Shown: piece by piece, positions 47,322 through 56,926 of the stretch | Numbering within the stretch: the first letter of the stretch is position 1 | Layout: every line of letters begins with the position of its first letter | Assembly (NCBI RefSeq): GCF_012848475.1 | Contig: NZ_CP051666.1 | Location: 1,639,501 to 1,703,500, forward strand | Direction of reading: 5' to 3' | Length of the DNA: 64,000 bases | Source: Marinobacterium sp. LSUCC0821 | Lineage (GTDB): Bacteria > Pseudomonadota > Gammaproteobacteria > Pseudomonadales > Balneatricaceae | Program-made: the position numbers and the translations under genes | Notes under the pieces: model-generated | Told to the model about the DNA's origin: nothing | Database searches by the model: none | The model's input: the letters and a program-made list of their open reading frames with translations, nothing else

Positions 47322-47341
47322 AAAGCCGCAAGTGCGGCTTT
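47322..47341. terminator. Bidirectional terminator of moeA and mrp
   Basis: AAAGCCGC pairs with GCGGCTTT around AAGT, with A-rich flanks on the left side. It lies between convergent genes. Confidence 0.85.
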
Positions 47342-47360
47342 AAGTTCTTGGTTTTAGCTA

Positions 47361-48206
47361 TTAAGCCTTAGCATTTACGTATAAATCAGATGCGACTAAC
47401 TGGTCAGCGATACGCACGAATGCTTGAGCTTGTGGGCTATCAGGTTTAGAGACCATCACTGGTAAACCGCCGTCAGATCCGATACGGATATCGAGATCCA
47501 GTGGCACTTCGCCTAAGAAAGGCGCACCCAGCTTCTCAGCTTCCGCTTTTGCACCACCAGAACCAAATGGGTGGTGCTCTTTGCCACAGCCATCACAAAC
47601 GAATGAGGCCATGTTCTCGACAATCCCAAATAGAGGCACGCTCATCTGCTTAAACATATCGATACCACGGCGGGCATCAATGAGGGCGATATCCTGTGGT
47701 GTAGAGACCACAACAGCGCCAGCAATATGGAACTTCTGACTTAGGGTAAGCTGCACATCACCGGTACCTGGTGGCAGGTCGACAAGCAACACATCCAACT
47801 CACCCCACTGCACCTGTTTTACCATCTGCTCCAGGGCGCTCATCAACATAGGTCCGCGCCAAATAAGCGCTTCATCTTCGGGCATCATTAAGCCAAGCGA
47901 GATGAGGGTAACACCGTGTTTATGAAGAGGAATAATGGTCTCGCCGTCTGGGCTGGCCGGACGACTATTTACACCAAACATGCGTGGCTGACTTGGACCA
48001 TAAGCATCCGCGTCTAGAAGGCCTACCTTGAGGCCTTTCTGTGCTAGAGCAACAGCAAGGTTGGCAGAAACAGTCGACTTACCTACTCCACCCTTACCAG
48101 AGGCGATAGCGATGATTCGATCTATCCCTTTAGGGTTTTTATCCTGAGGTTTGGGAGCATCGCTTCCAATAATTGTGCTCTTACCTACCTCAACATACTG
48201 TTCCAT
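47361..48206 (-). CDS. mrp: Mrp/ApbC-type P-loop ATPase, short form
   Basis: A 281-residue iron-sulfur carrier ATPase with the deviant Walker A GKGGVGKST (37-45), Walker B VLLVDLPPGTGDVQL and the C-terminal CDGCGKEHHPFG with the Cys-x2-Cys that binds a bridging cluster. The N-terminal DUF59/MIP18-like domain of E. coli Mrp (369 residues) is missing; only a 29-residue tail precedes the ATPase. AAGGAG stands six bases before the ATG and overlaps the end of the inverted-repeat element, so the short form is the real start. Confidence 0.9.
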   Translation of the reverse strand: MEQYVEVGKSTIIGSDAPKPQDKNPKGIDRIIAIASGKGGVGKSTVSANLAVALAQKGLKVGLLDADAYGPSQPRMFGVNSRPASPDGETIIPLHKHGVTLISLGLMMPEDEALIWRGPMLMSALEQMVKQVQWGELDVLLVDLPPGTGDVQLTLSQKFHIAGAVVVSTPQDIALIDARRGIDMFKQMSVPLFGIVENMASFVCDGCGKEHHPFGSGGAKAEAEKLGAPFLGEVPLDLDIRIGSDGGLPVMVSKPDSPQAQAFVRIADQLVASDLYVNAKA

Positions 48207-48220
48207 CTACCACTCCTTAG

Positions 48221-48491
48221 TTAAGGAATCTGCGAACAAGTCCATAATATCTCAGCGGGATCTGAAGCTTTCAGATACAAGGCGAATTGCGCAACTAATG
48301 GCCTTAGTCCTTAGTAAGCAATTCAACGCAGTAGCAGGAGGTTTCAGATCTCGCCCTGCGGGGCCTTCAGTCATATCCATCATCTGTGTTGTGACGTCTC
48401 GACTTAGCCCGCTAGGCCTTCGACGACAAGCCTTGATGTTAAATATGACTGTAGGCCTGAGATGTCATGGACTTATTCGTAGATTCCTTAA
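48221..48491. mobile_element. 271-bp element with 35-bp terminal inverted repeats
   Basis: The left end (48221-48255, beginning TTAAGGAATCT) and the right end (48457-48491, ending AGATTCCTTAA) are inverted copies that match at 31 of 35 positions; the four differences are all transitions. Inside are further hairpins: ATCTGAA/TTCAGAT just after the left end, GAATTGC/GCAATTC, and CAGTCATAT/ATATGACTG. No transposase is encoded; a 117-codon open frame across it looks incidental. TTAA at both ends could be the target duplication. This is the pattern of a MITE-like non-autonomous element. I do not recognise the parent insertion sequence. Confidence 0.78.
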
Positions 48492-48500
48492 TTATTTTTG

Positions 48501-50624
48501 TTAAGTTCGTGTCACGCGATTCACCTGACGGATCGCACGTAGTTTTTTCATGATTCGGGCAAGATGGACACGGTTCGCGACCATTAACTCGATCGTTACT
48601 GCATTCATTTGGCCATCTTTTTCACCAGATAGAATCTGTCTCACGTTACCCTCAGCAGAGGCAACTGCAGTCGCTAACTGAGCAATAATGCCGCGCTGTG
48701 ATTCAACCTGAAGTTCAAGTACCACGCCATACTCTTCATCTGAAGTATCTGCCCATTCGATGAAGATATCGCGATTACCCTCATCACGCTTAGCATTCAT
48801 GTTGCGACACTCGGCGCGGTGTACAACTAGCCCACGGCCTGCTGAGATCTTACCAACGATAGAATCACCAGGAATTGGGTGACAGCAGCGAGCAAAGTGC
48901 ATCACCATGCCCTCTGCACCACGAATAACAAGCGCCTTACCATCTACACCCTTATCAGAGTTCTCATCTTCGCTGTTATCACCAGGGCGGAGGTGTCTCG
49001 CAACCACGTAGGCCATGCGATTACCCAGGCCAATATCTTGGAGCAACTCATCAAAGTTTTTGAAGTTGTTATCTTCAAGCATCTTCTGCAGTTTAACTTG
49101 GTCAACCTGCTCATCATTGATATCAAATTGCGCCAGATATTGATTCAACAGACGACGTCCGAGCTCAACTGACTCATGCATCTGCTGGTTCTTCAGGAAG
49201 TGACGAATACTGGTTCGCGCTTTACCGGTCACAACAAAGTTGAGCCACGCCATATTAGGCTGTGCACGAGGTGTAGTAATAATCTCTACTGTCTGGCCTG
49301 TTTTTAGTGGCTCAGAGAGTGGCGAGAGGTGGCGATCAATACGACAAGAGATACAAGAGTTACCCACATCGGTATGCACTGCATAAGCGAAATCTACAGG
49401 CGTTGCACCCTGCGGAAGCTCAAGAATGCGCCCCTTAGGCGTGAATACGTAGACCTCATCCGGGAATAGCTCTTTCTTCACGCTATCGATGAACTCCATC
49501 GAGTCACCTGCAGCCTGCTGCATCTCCAACAAGCCTTGCAGCCATTTACGCGCGCGGCTGTATGAGCCAACAGCCGTACTACCATCACCGGTTGACTTGT
49601 AGTGGCTATGCTCTGCGATACCCTGCGCAGCCACCGCGTCCATCTCTTTAGTGCGAATCTGTACTTCGATAGTGAAGTTACGTGCACCGAATAGATCGGT
49701 GTGCAGTGACTGGTAGCCGTTCGCCTTTGGAATGGCGATATAGTCCTTAAATCGACCCGGCACCGGCTTGAATAGGTTGTGTACAGCACCTAGCACTCGG
49801 TAACACTCATCAACAGTGTTGGTGACTATACGGAATGCAAATACATCCATAATGCTGGCGAAGCTGCGACTCTCACGCTTCATCTTCATATAGATGGAGT
49901 AGAGGTGCTTTTCTCGTCCGGTCACACTACCAGGCAGCCCCTCTTGCTTGAGACGGTTCTCGATAGCGGTTTGGATCTCGGTGATCACATCACGACGCTG
50001 TCCACGCGCTTGGACCACAGCTCGGCGAATAAACTTGGCACGCATGGGATGCGCGGCTTTAAATGCTAGATCTTCTAGCTCCACCTGAACATCGCGCATA
50101 CCTAAGCGAGCGGCAATTGGGGCGTAGATATCTAAGGTCTCTTTGGCAATACGGCGCTGTTTATCAGGGCGCATCGCACCTAGGGTACGCATGTTGTGAA
50201 GACGGTCGGCGAGCTTAACAATGATGACGCGGATATCTTCCGCCATCGCTAGAACCATCTTCTGGAAGTTTTCAGCCTGTGCTTCTGCCTTTGACTCAAA
50301 CTCAAGGTGAGTCAGCTTAGAGACACCGTCCACCACCTTCGCAACCTGATCACCAAACTGGCTCTCGATACCGTCGTAATTGATTTCAGTATCTTCGATG
50401 ACATCATGCAACATCGCTGCGATTAGACAGTCATGGTCCATGTGCATTTCAGCCAAAACTGAAGCAACGGCGAGAGGGTGAGTAACGTAGGGTTCGCCAG
50501 ACTTACGACGCTGGCCGTCATGCGCTTGTGCAGCGTAAAAATAAGCGCGCCTAACCTTCTGGATTTGAGTTGGATCCAGATATTCGGTTAGGCGTTCAGA
50601 AAGTGCGTCTATCGATGGCATCAT
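48501..50624 (-). CDS. spoT: Bifunctional (p)ppGpp synthase/hydrolase SpoT
   Basis: A 707-residue stringent-response enzyme. The N-terminal HD hydrolase domain is intact (HDGQRRKSGEPYVTHP near residues 35-50, MLHDVIEDT near 71-79). The synthetase domain follows (about 235-345), then TGS (about 388-450), a helical linker, a zinc-finger-like segment with HFARCCHPIPGD, and a C-terminal ACT. The conserved HD motif identifies SpoT rather than RelA. It follows rpoZ and gmk on the same strand, the usual order. Confidence 0.97.
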   Translation of the reverse strand: MMPSIDALSERLTEYLDPTQIQKVRRAYFYAAQAHDGQRRKSGEPYVTHPLAVASVLAEMHMDHDCLIAAMLHDVIEDTEINYDGIESQFGDQVAKVVDGVSKLTHLEFESKAEAQAENFQKMVLAMAEDIRVIIVKLADRLHNMRTLGAMRPDKQRRIAKETLDIYAPIAARLGMRDVQVELEDLAFKAAHPMRAKFIRRAVVQARGQRRDVITEIQTAIENRLKQEGLPGSVTGREKHLYSIYMKMKRESRSFASIMDVFAFRIVTNTVDECYRVLGAVHNLFKPVPGRFKDYIAIPKANGYQSLHTDLFGARNFTIEVQIRTKEMDAVAAQGIAEHSHYKSTGDGSTAVGSYSRARKWLQGLLEMQQAAGDSMEFIDSVKKELFPDEVYVFTPKGRILELPQGATPVDFAYAVHTDVGNSCISCRIDRHLSPLSEPLKTGQTVEIITTPRAQPNMAWLNFVVTGKARTSIRHFLKNQQMHESVELGRRLLNQYLAQFDINDEQVDQVKLQKMLEDNNFKNFDELLQDIGLGNRMAYVVARHLRPGDNSEDENSDKGVDGKALVIRGAEGMVMHFARCCHPIPGDSIVGKISAGRGLVVHRAECRNMNAKRDEGNRDIFIEWADTSDEEYGVVLELQVESQRGIIAQLATAVASAEGNVRQILSGEKDGQMNAVTIELMVANRVHLARIMKKLRAIRQVNRVTRT

Positions 50625-50685
50625 AAAAGCTTAACAAACAGTATGTTAAGAATGATGCCCGAGTTTATCGCAGGTTGGAAGCGCT

Positions 50686-50713
50686 CTAAGAGTTTGTTTT
50701 AAACAAACTTTAG
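50686..50713. terminator. Hairpin after rpoZ
   Basis: CTAA and AGTTTGTTT pair with AAACAAACT and TTAG across one mismatch. On the minus strand it lies 16 bases past the rpoZ stop. It is AT-rich and could be a terminator or an attenuator ahead of spoT. Confidence 0.55.
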
Positions 50714-50728
50714 AAATGTTCCGGGCTC

Positions 50729-50941
50729 TTAGTCGAGCTGTGGCTCATCCATTACTGAACGAGTTGTAAGACCTTCAGCAATTTCACGTAGCGCAACTAC
50801 TGTAGGCTTATCATTTTCCCAATCTACCTTAGGATCCTGACCACCAGTCGCGATCTGACGTGCACGTTTAGATGCAACCATCACAAGTTCAAAACGGTTA
50901 TCAAGATTATCGAGGCAATCTTCAACTGTTACACGTGCCAT
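50729..50941 (-). CDS. rpoZ: RNA polymerase omega subunit
   Basis: A 70-residue protein with the conserved [29 protein letters not shown] start and the ALREIAEGL helix. It aids assembly of the beta-prime subunit and (p)ppGpp binding by RNA polymerase. It is shorter than the 91 residues of E. coli because the C-terminal tail is reduced, a known range of variation. It lies between gmk and spoT. Confidence 0.96.
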   Translation of the reverse strand: MARVTVEDCLDNLDNRFELVMVASKRARQIATGGQDPKVDWENDKPTVVALREIAEGLTTRSVMDEPQLD

Positions 50942-51006
50942 ATTTAACCTCTTCGGGGTGTTCTATCGTTAACGAACGGGCGATTGTACAGACTTTAGGC
51001 AATAAC

Positions 51007-51642
<636 letters not shown>

Positions 51643-51665
51643 TCAAGCAGCAAATGATACAGCAT

Positions 51666-52589
51666 TTAGTAACGAAGTTTACCGTTGCGACGAAACTCGC
51701 TAGGCGTCATGCCGCGCACTTCCATAAAGCGACGGTTGAAGTTGGCAACGTTGTTAAAGCCAACGTTATAACAGATGGTCGAGATGTACTGCTCCGTCTC
51801 GAGCAGCAACTGACTCGCCTTATTGATACGGATACGGTTCACGAAATCAGTAAAGGTGTTGCCGGTCGCTTTTCGGAAATAACGTGAGAAGCGAGACTCA
51901 CTCATACCGAACTTCTCCGCAACCTCAGCCATACTAAACGGCGAGGCAAAGTTTTCTGTAACGTAGTCAACAATCTCACTGATTTGATCGAGGCGCTTCT
52001 GATTGTCACGGCTCTGCATCTGAACAGAAGAGAGCAAACGATAGTTTTGATGCTGCGACAACATCGCTAGCAGTTCTGTAAATAACGCCATGCGTTGCAG
52101 GCCGCTACTCACTTTAATTCGGTCCATCAACGCTTCAACATCTGAGCTAATACCGTAAAACTCGATACCATTAGCGGCACGTTCTAGGAAGGGTAAAACC
52201 TGACGTAATTCAGGAATCAGCTCAGCTGCTTTGTGAAGGGGTTCAGGGTTAAATTGCAGCACTTTATCGCGAATTGAGACCTTTTCACCCTCATCTGGAT
52301 AATCGGTAGAGATCCAATTGTGAGGAAGGTGCGGCCCCGTCATTACCAACTGACCAGGTTGGAAGTTGCCGATGTAGTCACCCACAAACACCTTGCCAAA
52401 GGTTGAAGTGATTAAGTGAAGCTCAAACTCTTCATGAAAGTGCCAACGTATAAGTGGGTGTGGCGCGCCATGCTCAAGAAAACGGATAAACCCCTCTTCC
52501 AACTTCTCCTCGTAACCAAGGTCTGGATGACGGTTAAATTCACTCTCTCGTTCTGGCGGCCTTGGGCTCGTTTCGTTATGTTTATACAT
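51666..52589 (-). CDS. mtlR: AraC-family regulator MtlR-like
   Basis: A 307-residue activator with an N-terminal cupin-type ligand domain (WHFHEEFELHLITSTFGKVFVGDY near residues 48-71) and a C-terminal double helix-turn-helix (MAEVAEKFGMSESRFSRYFRKATG and ISTICYNVGFNNVANFNRRFMEVRGMTPSEFR). It resembles the Pseudomonas mannitol activator MtlR. It follows the mtlEFGKD operon on the same strand, with a hairpin between, and probably controls the 270-base divergent region at 58244-58513. Confidence 0.87.
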   Translation of the reverse strand: MYKHNETSPRPPERESEFNRHPDLGYEEKLEEGFIRFLEHGAPHPLIRWHFHEEFELHLITSTFGKVFVGDYIGNFQPGQLVMTGPHLPHNWISTDYPDEGEKVSIRDKVLQFNPEPLHKAAELIPELRQVLPFLERAANGIEFYGISSDVEALMDRIKVSSGLQRMALFTELLAMLSQHQNYRLLSSVQMQSRDNQKRLDQISEIVDYVTENFASPFSMAEVAEKFGMSESRFSRYFRKATGNTFTDFVNRIRINKASQLLLETEQYISTICYNVGFNNVANFNRRFMEVRGMTPSEFRRNGKLRY

Positions 52590-52647
52590 GGCTTGGCACT
52601 GTTCTTAAATTATTGTTTTTCTTGATCAGGTATCCCTGTAAGTATCT

Positions 52648-52670
52648 AGGGAGCGCATTGATCGCTCCCT
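52648..52670. terminator. Hairpin between mtlD and mtlR
   Basis: AGGGAGCG pairs with CGCTCCCT around a 7-base loop. On the minus strand no U-tract follows, so it may reduce rather than stop read-through into mtlR. Confidence 0.6.
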
Positions 52671-52679
52671 ATTTTATAG

Positions 52680-54068
52680 TCACTTAGCGCGACGAGCGAT
52701 AAATTCTTCAACTCTGGCAAATGCACGACGCATCGCAGCCAGAAGCTGATCATTACCGGCCAACTCATTAAAGAGCAAACGTTCTGCAACAAACGCTGCC
52801 ACAGGGTCAGCTGCAGAAACAATCGCTTTTGCAGAGGCGGGATCCATCAACTGATCTTCATATGGGAATGGAATCTCACCACGCTGTTCACGCTGTAAAA
52901 AAGCGAGAAACAGAGCAGGCAGCATAGCCACTGAATCAAGCGACAATCCACGGGCTATACCATCACGAATGGTTGGCAGTATGAAGCCCGGAATTTTAGA
53001 GTAGCCATCCATCGCCACACGGCCATTGGTGTCTTGAATGTTAGGGTTCGAAAAACGATCCAACACCACGTCACGGTATTTCGCCAAATCAAGAGGACAG
53101 TCTGGCAGCGCCGGTATCACATTGTCTGTGACATAGTCGTAGCCCAACTTGCAGATCTCAGTATCCTGAGTACCCTCATGAATGTAGCTCATGCCTGCAA
53201 GTGTTCCAGCCCAAGCAATACAGCTATGAGTTGCATTGAGACAGCGAATTTTCGCCTCTTCATATGCGCTAACGTCTTGAACCATTTCAGCACCGACCTT
53301 CTCCCATGCAGGACGCCCAGCAATAAAATGATCTTCAATTACCCACTGTATGAACGACTCGCCCATCAATGCTGCAGGATCGTCTACTCCGGTTGCCGCT
53401 TTCACACGTGTCGCAACTTCTGCTGTCGGACGCGGCGTAATGCGATCAACCATCGCATTCGGTGCAGAGGTATTCTCTTTCACCCAATCGAGAAGGTCAG
53501 ATTGATTACGTAACTCAAGGAACTGAACAAAACCTTTGAAGAAACGCTCACCGTTTGATCTAAGATTGTCACAGTTCATAAGGGTAAGAGGGCCTGCACC
53601 CGCCAGTCGACGTGCATCAAGCAATTTAGCTAGCGCACCGTACAAGGTTGCAACCGTCTTCCCTTTAAGATCGGTAACGAGGTCTGCATAGCTCTGATCC
53701 AATTGATCATGAGCATCAAGGTAATAACCTGCCTCAGTTACTGTAAACGAAATAATACGAGTATTAGGGTTTACAGCTACCGCAGTTAAACCGGCAAGAT
53801 CAGCATCCCATGAGATAACGTTCTTGATCGCTTCAATTCGCTTGTATTCACGCTCTCCTTGAGGAGTGACAGTTTCCAAAGTGTAGGCGCCACCCTGGGC
53901 TTGAAGCGCAGCGATGAGCTCCAACATGTCTGGTCGGATATTACCGCCAGCCAGCTCCCAGCTAGTATCACCTTCATCGTGCAACCACTGCATATAGAGC
54001 GCTTGGTGGGCACGATGAAACGAGCCCAAACCAAGATGCAGATTAACCAACGCGCTATTCTGACTCAT
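52680..54068 (-). CDS. mtlD: Mannitol/polyol 2-dehydrogenase
   Basis: A 462-residue NAD-dependent long-chain dehydrogenase of the mannitol/fructuronate family. The N-terminal LGLGSFHRAHQALYM nucleotide-binding block, TVTEAGYYLD near 108-117, NCDNLRSNG, and the catalytic-lysine region KIRCLNATHS are visible. Pseudomonas homologues oxidise mannitol to fructose and also D-arabitol and sorbitol. It closes the transporter operon 9 bases after mtlK. Confidence 0.9.
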   Translation of the reverse strand: MSQNSALVNLHLGLGSFHRAHQALYMQWLHDEGDTSWELAGGNIRPDMLELIAALQAQGGAYTLETVTPQGEREYKRIEAIKNVISWDADLAGLTAVAVNPNTRIISFTVTEAGYYLDAHDQLDQSYADLVTDLKGKTVATLYGALAKLLDARRLAGAGPLTLMNCDNLRSNGERFFKGFVQFLELRNQSDLLDWVKENTSAPNAMVDRITPRPTAEVATRVKAATGVDDPAALMGESFIQWVIEDHFIAGRPAWEKVGAEMVQDVSAYEEAKIRCLNATHSCIAWAGTLAGMSYIHEGTQDTEICKLGYDYVTDNVIPALPDCPLDLAKYRDVVLDRFSNPNIQDTNGRVAMDGYSKIPGFILPTIRDGIARGLSLDSVAMLPALFLAFLQREQRGEIPFPYEDQLMDPASAKAIVSAADPVAAFVAERLLFNELAGNDQLLAAMRRAFARVEEFIARRAK

Positions 54069-54077
54069 ACACTTTCC

Positions 54078-55091
54078 TTAGCGAATAGCTTCGCCCTTCA
54101 CATCAAATTGATGCAGAAGAGAGGCGTCATAATTAATAGAAACTGTTTCACGAACTTTGATAGTCGGCTGCTGATACTGACGAACAATCACCTTCTCTCC
54201 AGTACCAGTTAGGCACACGTGAATAAGTGTTTCGTTACCTAAAGCTTCGATCAATTCAACCTGTCCATTAATAGAACCTGTACCTGACTCGACAATAGAG
54301 AGGTGCTCTGGACGCACACCTATATCAACGGCATCAGCTGAGATACCGCTAAAGTAACTTGCTGGCAGAAGGTTCATCTGTGGCTGACCAATAAACTGAG
54401 CAACAAATTTGTTGGCAGGTGCTTCATATAACTCCATTGGAGTTCCAACCTGTTCAATTACACCAGCTTGAAGCACGACAACTCGATCTGCTAGCGTCAT
54501 CGCCTCAACCTGATCGTGAGTTACGTAGATACTTGTCGCATTCAAGTCACGGTGCAATTCAGCAATTTCCACACGCGTTTGGCCACGTAGCGCCGCATCT
54601 AGGTTTGAGAGCGGCTCATCGAATAGGAATACCTTAGGTGAGCGAACAATCGCACGACCTATAGCAACACGCTGGCGTTGACCACCCGACAACTCCTTAG
54701 GGGTGCGCTTGAGGTAAGGGGTTAGGTTCAATGTCTCTGCTGCCTTAGCCACTTTTTGATCAATCACGGACTGTTCTTCGCCTTTGATTCGAAGTGCGAA
54801 AGACATGTTCTCCTCCACGGTCATGTGTGGGTAGAGCGCGTAAGACTGGAAAACCATCGCCAAATCACGTTTTGAAGGAGCAAGATCTGTGATCTCATTT
54901 CCATCTAAAACTAGGTCGCCATCATTGATCTCTTCAAGACCAGCAATCATGCGAAGCAGCGTTGACTTACCACAGCCAGATGGTCCCACGAAGACAATGA
55001 ACTCGCCTTTATTGATCGTCAGGTTTACACCCTTAATTGCGTGAACGTCGCCGTAGTACTTATCGACGTTTTTTAATTCTAAATATGACAT
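54078..55091 (-). CDS. mtlK: Polyol ABC transporter ATP-binding protein MtlK-like
   Basis: A 337-residue ATPase with Walker A GPSGCGKST, signature LSGGQRQRV, Walker B VFLFDEP and a C-terminal TOBE region. The ATG at 55091 is chosen (GGAG 9 bases upstream, family start MSYLELKNV); an earlier in-frame start would overlap mtlG further. It is shorter than GtsD in this window because the regulatory tail is reduced. It powers MtlF/MtlG. Confidence 0.88.
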   Translation of the reverse strand: MSYLELKNVDKYYGDVHAIKGVNLTINKGEFIVFVGPSGCGKSTLLRMIAGLEEINDGDLVLDGNEITDLAPSKRDLAMVFQSYALYPHMTVEENMSFALRIKGEEQSVIDQKVAKAAETLNLTPYLKRTPKELSGGQRQRVAIGRAIVRSPKVFLFDEPLSNLDAALRGQTRVEIAELHRDLNATSIYVTHDQVEAMTLADRVVVLQAGVIEQVGTPMELYEAPANKFVAQFIGQPQMNLLPASYFSGISADAVDIGVRPEHLSIVESGTGSINGQVELIEALGNETLIHVCLTGTGEKVIVRQYQQPTIKVRETVSINYDASLLHQFDVKGEAIR

Positions 55092-55110
55092 GTTTAAAAA
55101 CTCCAAATAC

Positions 55111-55941
55111 TTACTTAACGGCGCCGAATGTGAGGCCTTGAACGAGCTGTTTCTGAGAGAACCAACCAATCACAACAATTGGTGCAATAGCCATTAGCGA
55201 TGCAGCAGAAAGCTTCGCCCAGAACAAGCCTTCAGGGCTTGAGTAACTCACCATCATGGTTGCCAATGTACCTGCATCGGCTGCACCTAAGTTCAGCGCC
55301 CAAAAAGCTTCATTCCAAGCAAGTACCAAACAAAGAAGACCTGTAGAGGCAAGACCACCAATACCTAGCGGAAGTAATACATGGCGGAACTCCTGCCAAA
55401 CCGATGCACCATCCATTCGAGCAGCTTCTAAGATCTCATGTGGAATATCTTTGAAGTAGGTGTAGAGCATCCAAACCATGATCGGCAGGTTCATCATTGT
55501 AAAGATGACAACCAAAATGGTTTTTGTGTCCAACAAACCTAAGGTCTGTGCAATGACATAGATTGGAAGTAACGCACCTACCGCCGGCATAAACTTAGTT
55601 GAAAGCATCCAAAGCAGTAGACCGTTGGTCCCCTTCGTTGGTGCAAATGCCATGCTGTAAGCTGCCGGTGCTGCAATAAGAAGACCCAATGCCGTTGATA
55701 AAACTGAGGTCACGACCGAGTTCCAAGCAAAACTCACATAATCGGAGCGCTCATTAACGATATGAAAGTTCTCAAGCGTTGGCTCGAAAGCCCACAAACT
55801 AGGAACGGCTATCGCCTGTAGTTCAGTTTTAAATGCTGTAAAACCCATAAAGATCAGTGGGAAGAACAGAAGTAACGCAATACCCCAAGCCGCTGAAGTT
55901 CGGACCATCAAAGCTGGAGTGAATTTAGATTTCTTAGCCAT
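55111..55941 (-). CDS. mtlG: Polyol ABC transporter permease MtlG-like
   Basis: A 276-residue six-helix permease with the EAA loop EILEAARMDGASVWQEFRHVLLPLGIGG near residues 169-196 and a C-terminal RGL-type ending QGLTFGAVK typical of the MalG branch. It starts 4 bases after mtlF ends. It pairs with MtlF. Confidence 0.88.
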   Translation of the reverse strand: MAKKSKFTPALMVRTSAAWGIALLLFFPLIFMGFTAFKTELQAIAVPSLWAFEPTLENFHIVNERSDYVSFAWNSVVTSVLSTALGLLIAAPAAYSMAFAPTKGTNGLLLWMLSTKFMPAVGALLPIYVIAQTLGLLDTKTILVVIFTMMNLPIMVWMLYTYFKDIPHEILEAARMDGASVWQEFRHVLLPLGIGGLASTGLLCLVLAWNEAFWALNLGAADAGTLATMMVSYSSPEGLFWAKLSAASLMAIAPIVVIGWFSQKQLVQGLTFGAVK

Positions 55942-55945
55942 CGTC

Positions 55946-56830
55946 TTACTTCTCCAGGTTTTTGCCGATAATACGGATCAAGAATATCGCCACAATATTT
56001 GCAAGGATGATTGCAAACACCGCACCTGCCGAAGCCACACCAATATCAAAAGATTGCAACGCTTCGTTAAATATCAAATAAGCAAGGTTGGTACTTTGAG
56101 TACCTGGGCCACCGTTCGTTGTTGTAAAGATCTCTGCAAAGACTGATAGAAGGAAAATAACTTCAATCATGATGACTACAGAAATTGGACGCGCTAGATG
56201 TGGTAGGTACATGTAACGAAACTTCTGCCAGTAGTTGGCACCATCCATTTCAGCAGCTTCAAGCTGCTCGCGGTCCATAGACTGAAGCGACGTCATCAAA
56301 ATCAGACATGCAAATGGCAACCACTGCCAACTGATCATCAGGATCACAGAGAATAGTGGTAGATCCTGAAGCCAGTTGATTGGCGTTAGTCCAAAGAAGG
56401 TCCACACCTGTGCCAAAACACCATAAATTGGGTTCATCATCATGTGTTTCCACAACAGTGCATTCACTGTTGGCATGACAAAGAACGGGGAAATTAGTAG
56501 CAGACGCACAACGCCGCGGCCTGGGAATGACTCGTTTATTAGTAGCGCGATCGCAAGTCCACCAATCACCGTGATAGCCACAGTTGAGGCAAGTAGGACT
56601 AATGTATTCCAGATAGCATCTGTGAAAGCAGGATTGGTCACCATGAACTCATAGTTCATCCAACCAGCAAAACCACCTACATCGGGCTGCATCAAATTAT
56701 AGAAAATCGACGAAAAGTATATCGTCAACCCAAGCGGCACGATCATCCAAATAAAGAGTGTGATCACAGCTGGGCTAAGCAACAGGCGTGGCATAAAACG
56801 ACTGCTTCGGGATTGCGCTGACATAACCAA
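55946..56830 (-). CDS. mtlF: Polyol ABC transporter permease MtlF-like
   Basis: A 294-residue permease with six helices and the EAA motif QLEAAEMDGANYWQKFRYMYLPHLARP near residues 185-211. It is the MalF-side partner of MtlG. A pair of stem-loops lies between it and the upstream binding-protein gene, which should lower its expression relative to MtlE. Confidence 0.88.
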   Translation of the reverse strand: MVMSAQSRSSRFMPRLLLSPAVITLFIWMIVPLGLTIYFSSIFYNLMQPDVGGFAGWMNYEFMVTNPAFTDAIWNTLVLLASTVAITVIGGLAIALLINESFPGRGVVRLLLISPFFVMPTVNALLWKHMMMNPIYGVLAQVWTFFGLTPINWLQDLPLFSVILMISWQWLPFACLILMTSLQSMDREQLEAAEMDGANYWQKFRYMYLPHLARPISVVIMIEVIFLLSVFAEIFTTTNGGPGTQSTNLAYLIFNEALQSFDIGVASAGAVFAIILANIVAIFLIRIIGKNLEK

Positions 56831-56856
56831 ATACCGAAATTAATTCAGAGGGAGAA

Positions 56857-56886
56857 CACCCCCGCCAAACATAGCTGACGGGGGTG
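56857..56886. terminator. Intra-operon hairpin 1 between mtlE and mtlF
   Basis: CACCCCCG pairs with CGGGGGTG around a 14-base loop. On the minus strand it is followed by TTCTCCC, not a true U-tract. It probably stabilises the mtlE message. Confidence 0.6.
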
Positions 56887-56895
56887 ATATTTCTA

Positions 56896-56913
56896 AGTGA
56901 GGCGTACCTCACT
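56896..56913. repeat. Intra-operon hairpin 2 between mtlE and mtlF
   Basis: AGTGAGG pairs with CCTCACT around CGTA, just after the mtlE stop and before the larger hairpin. Confidence 0.5.
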
Positions 56914-56926
56914 CACGTACTACAGA

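Noticed and set aside
48151-48504. 117-codon open frame on the plus strand across the inverted-repeat element
   Set aside because: It starts inside mrp on the opposite strand and runs through the hairpin-rich element. No protein family is evident and no ribosome site precedes it.
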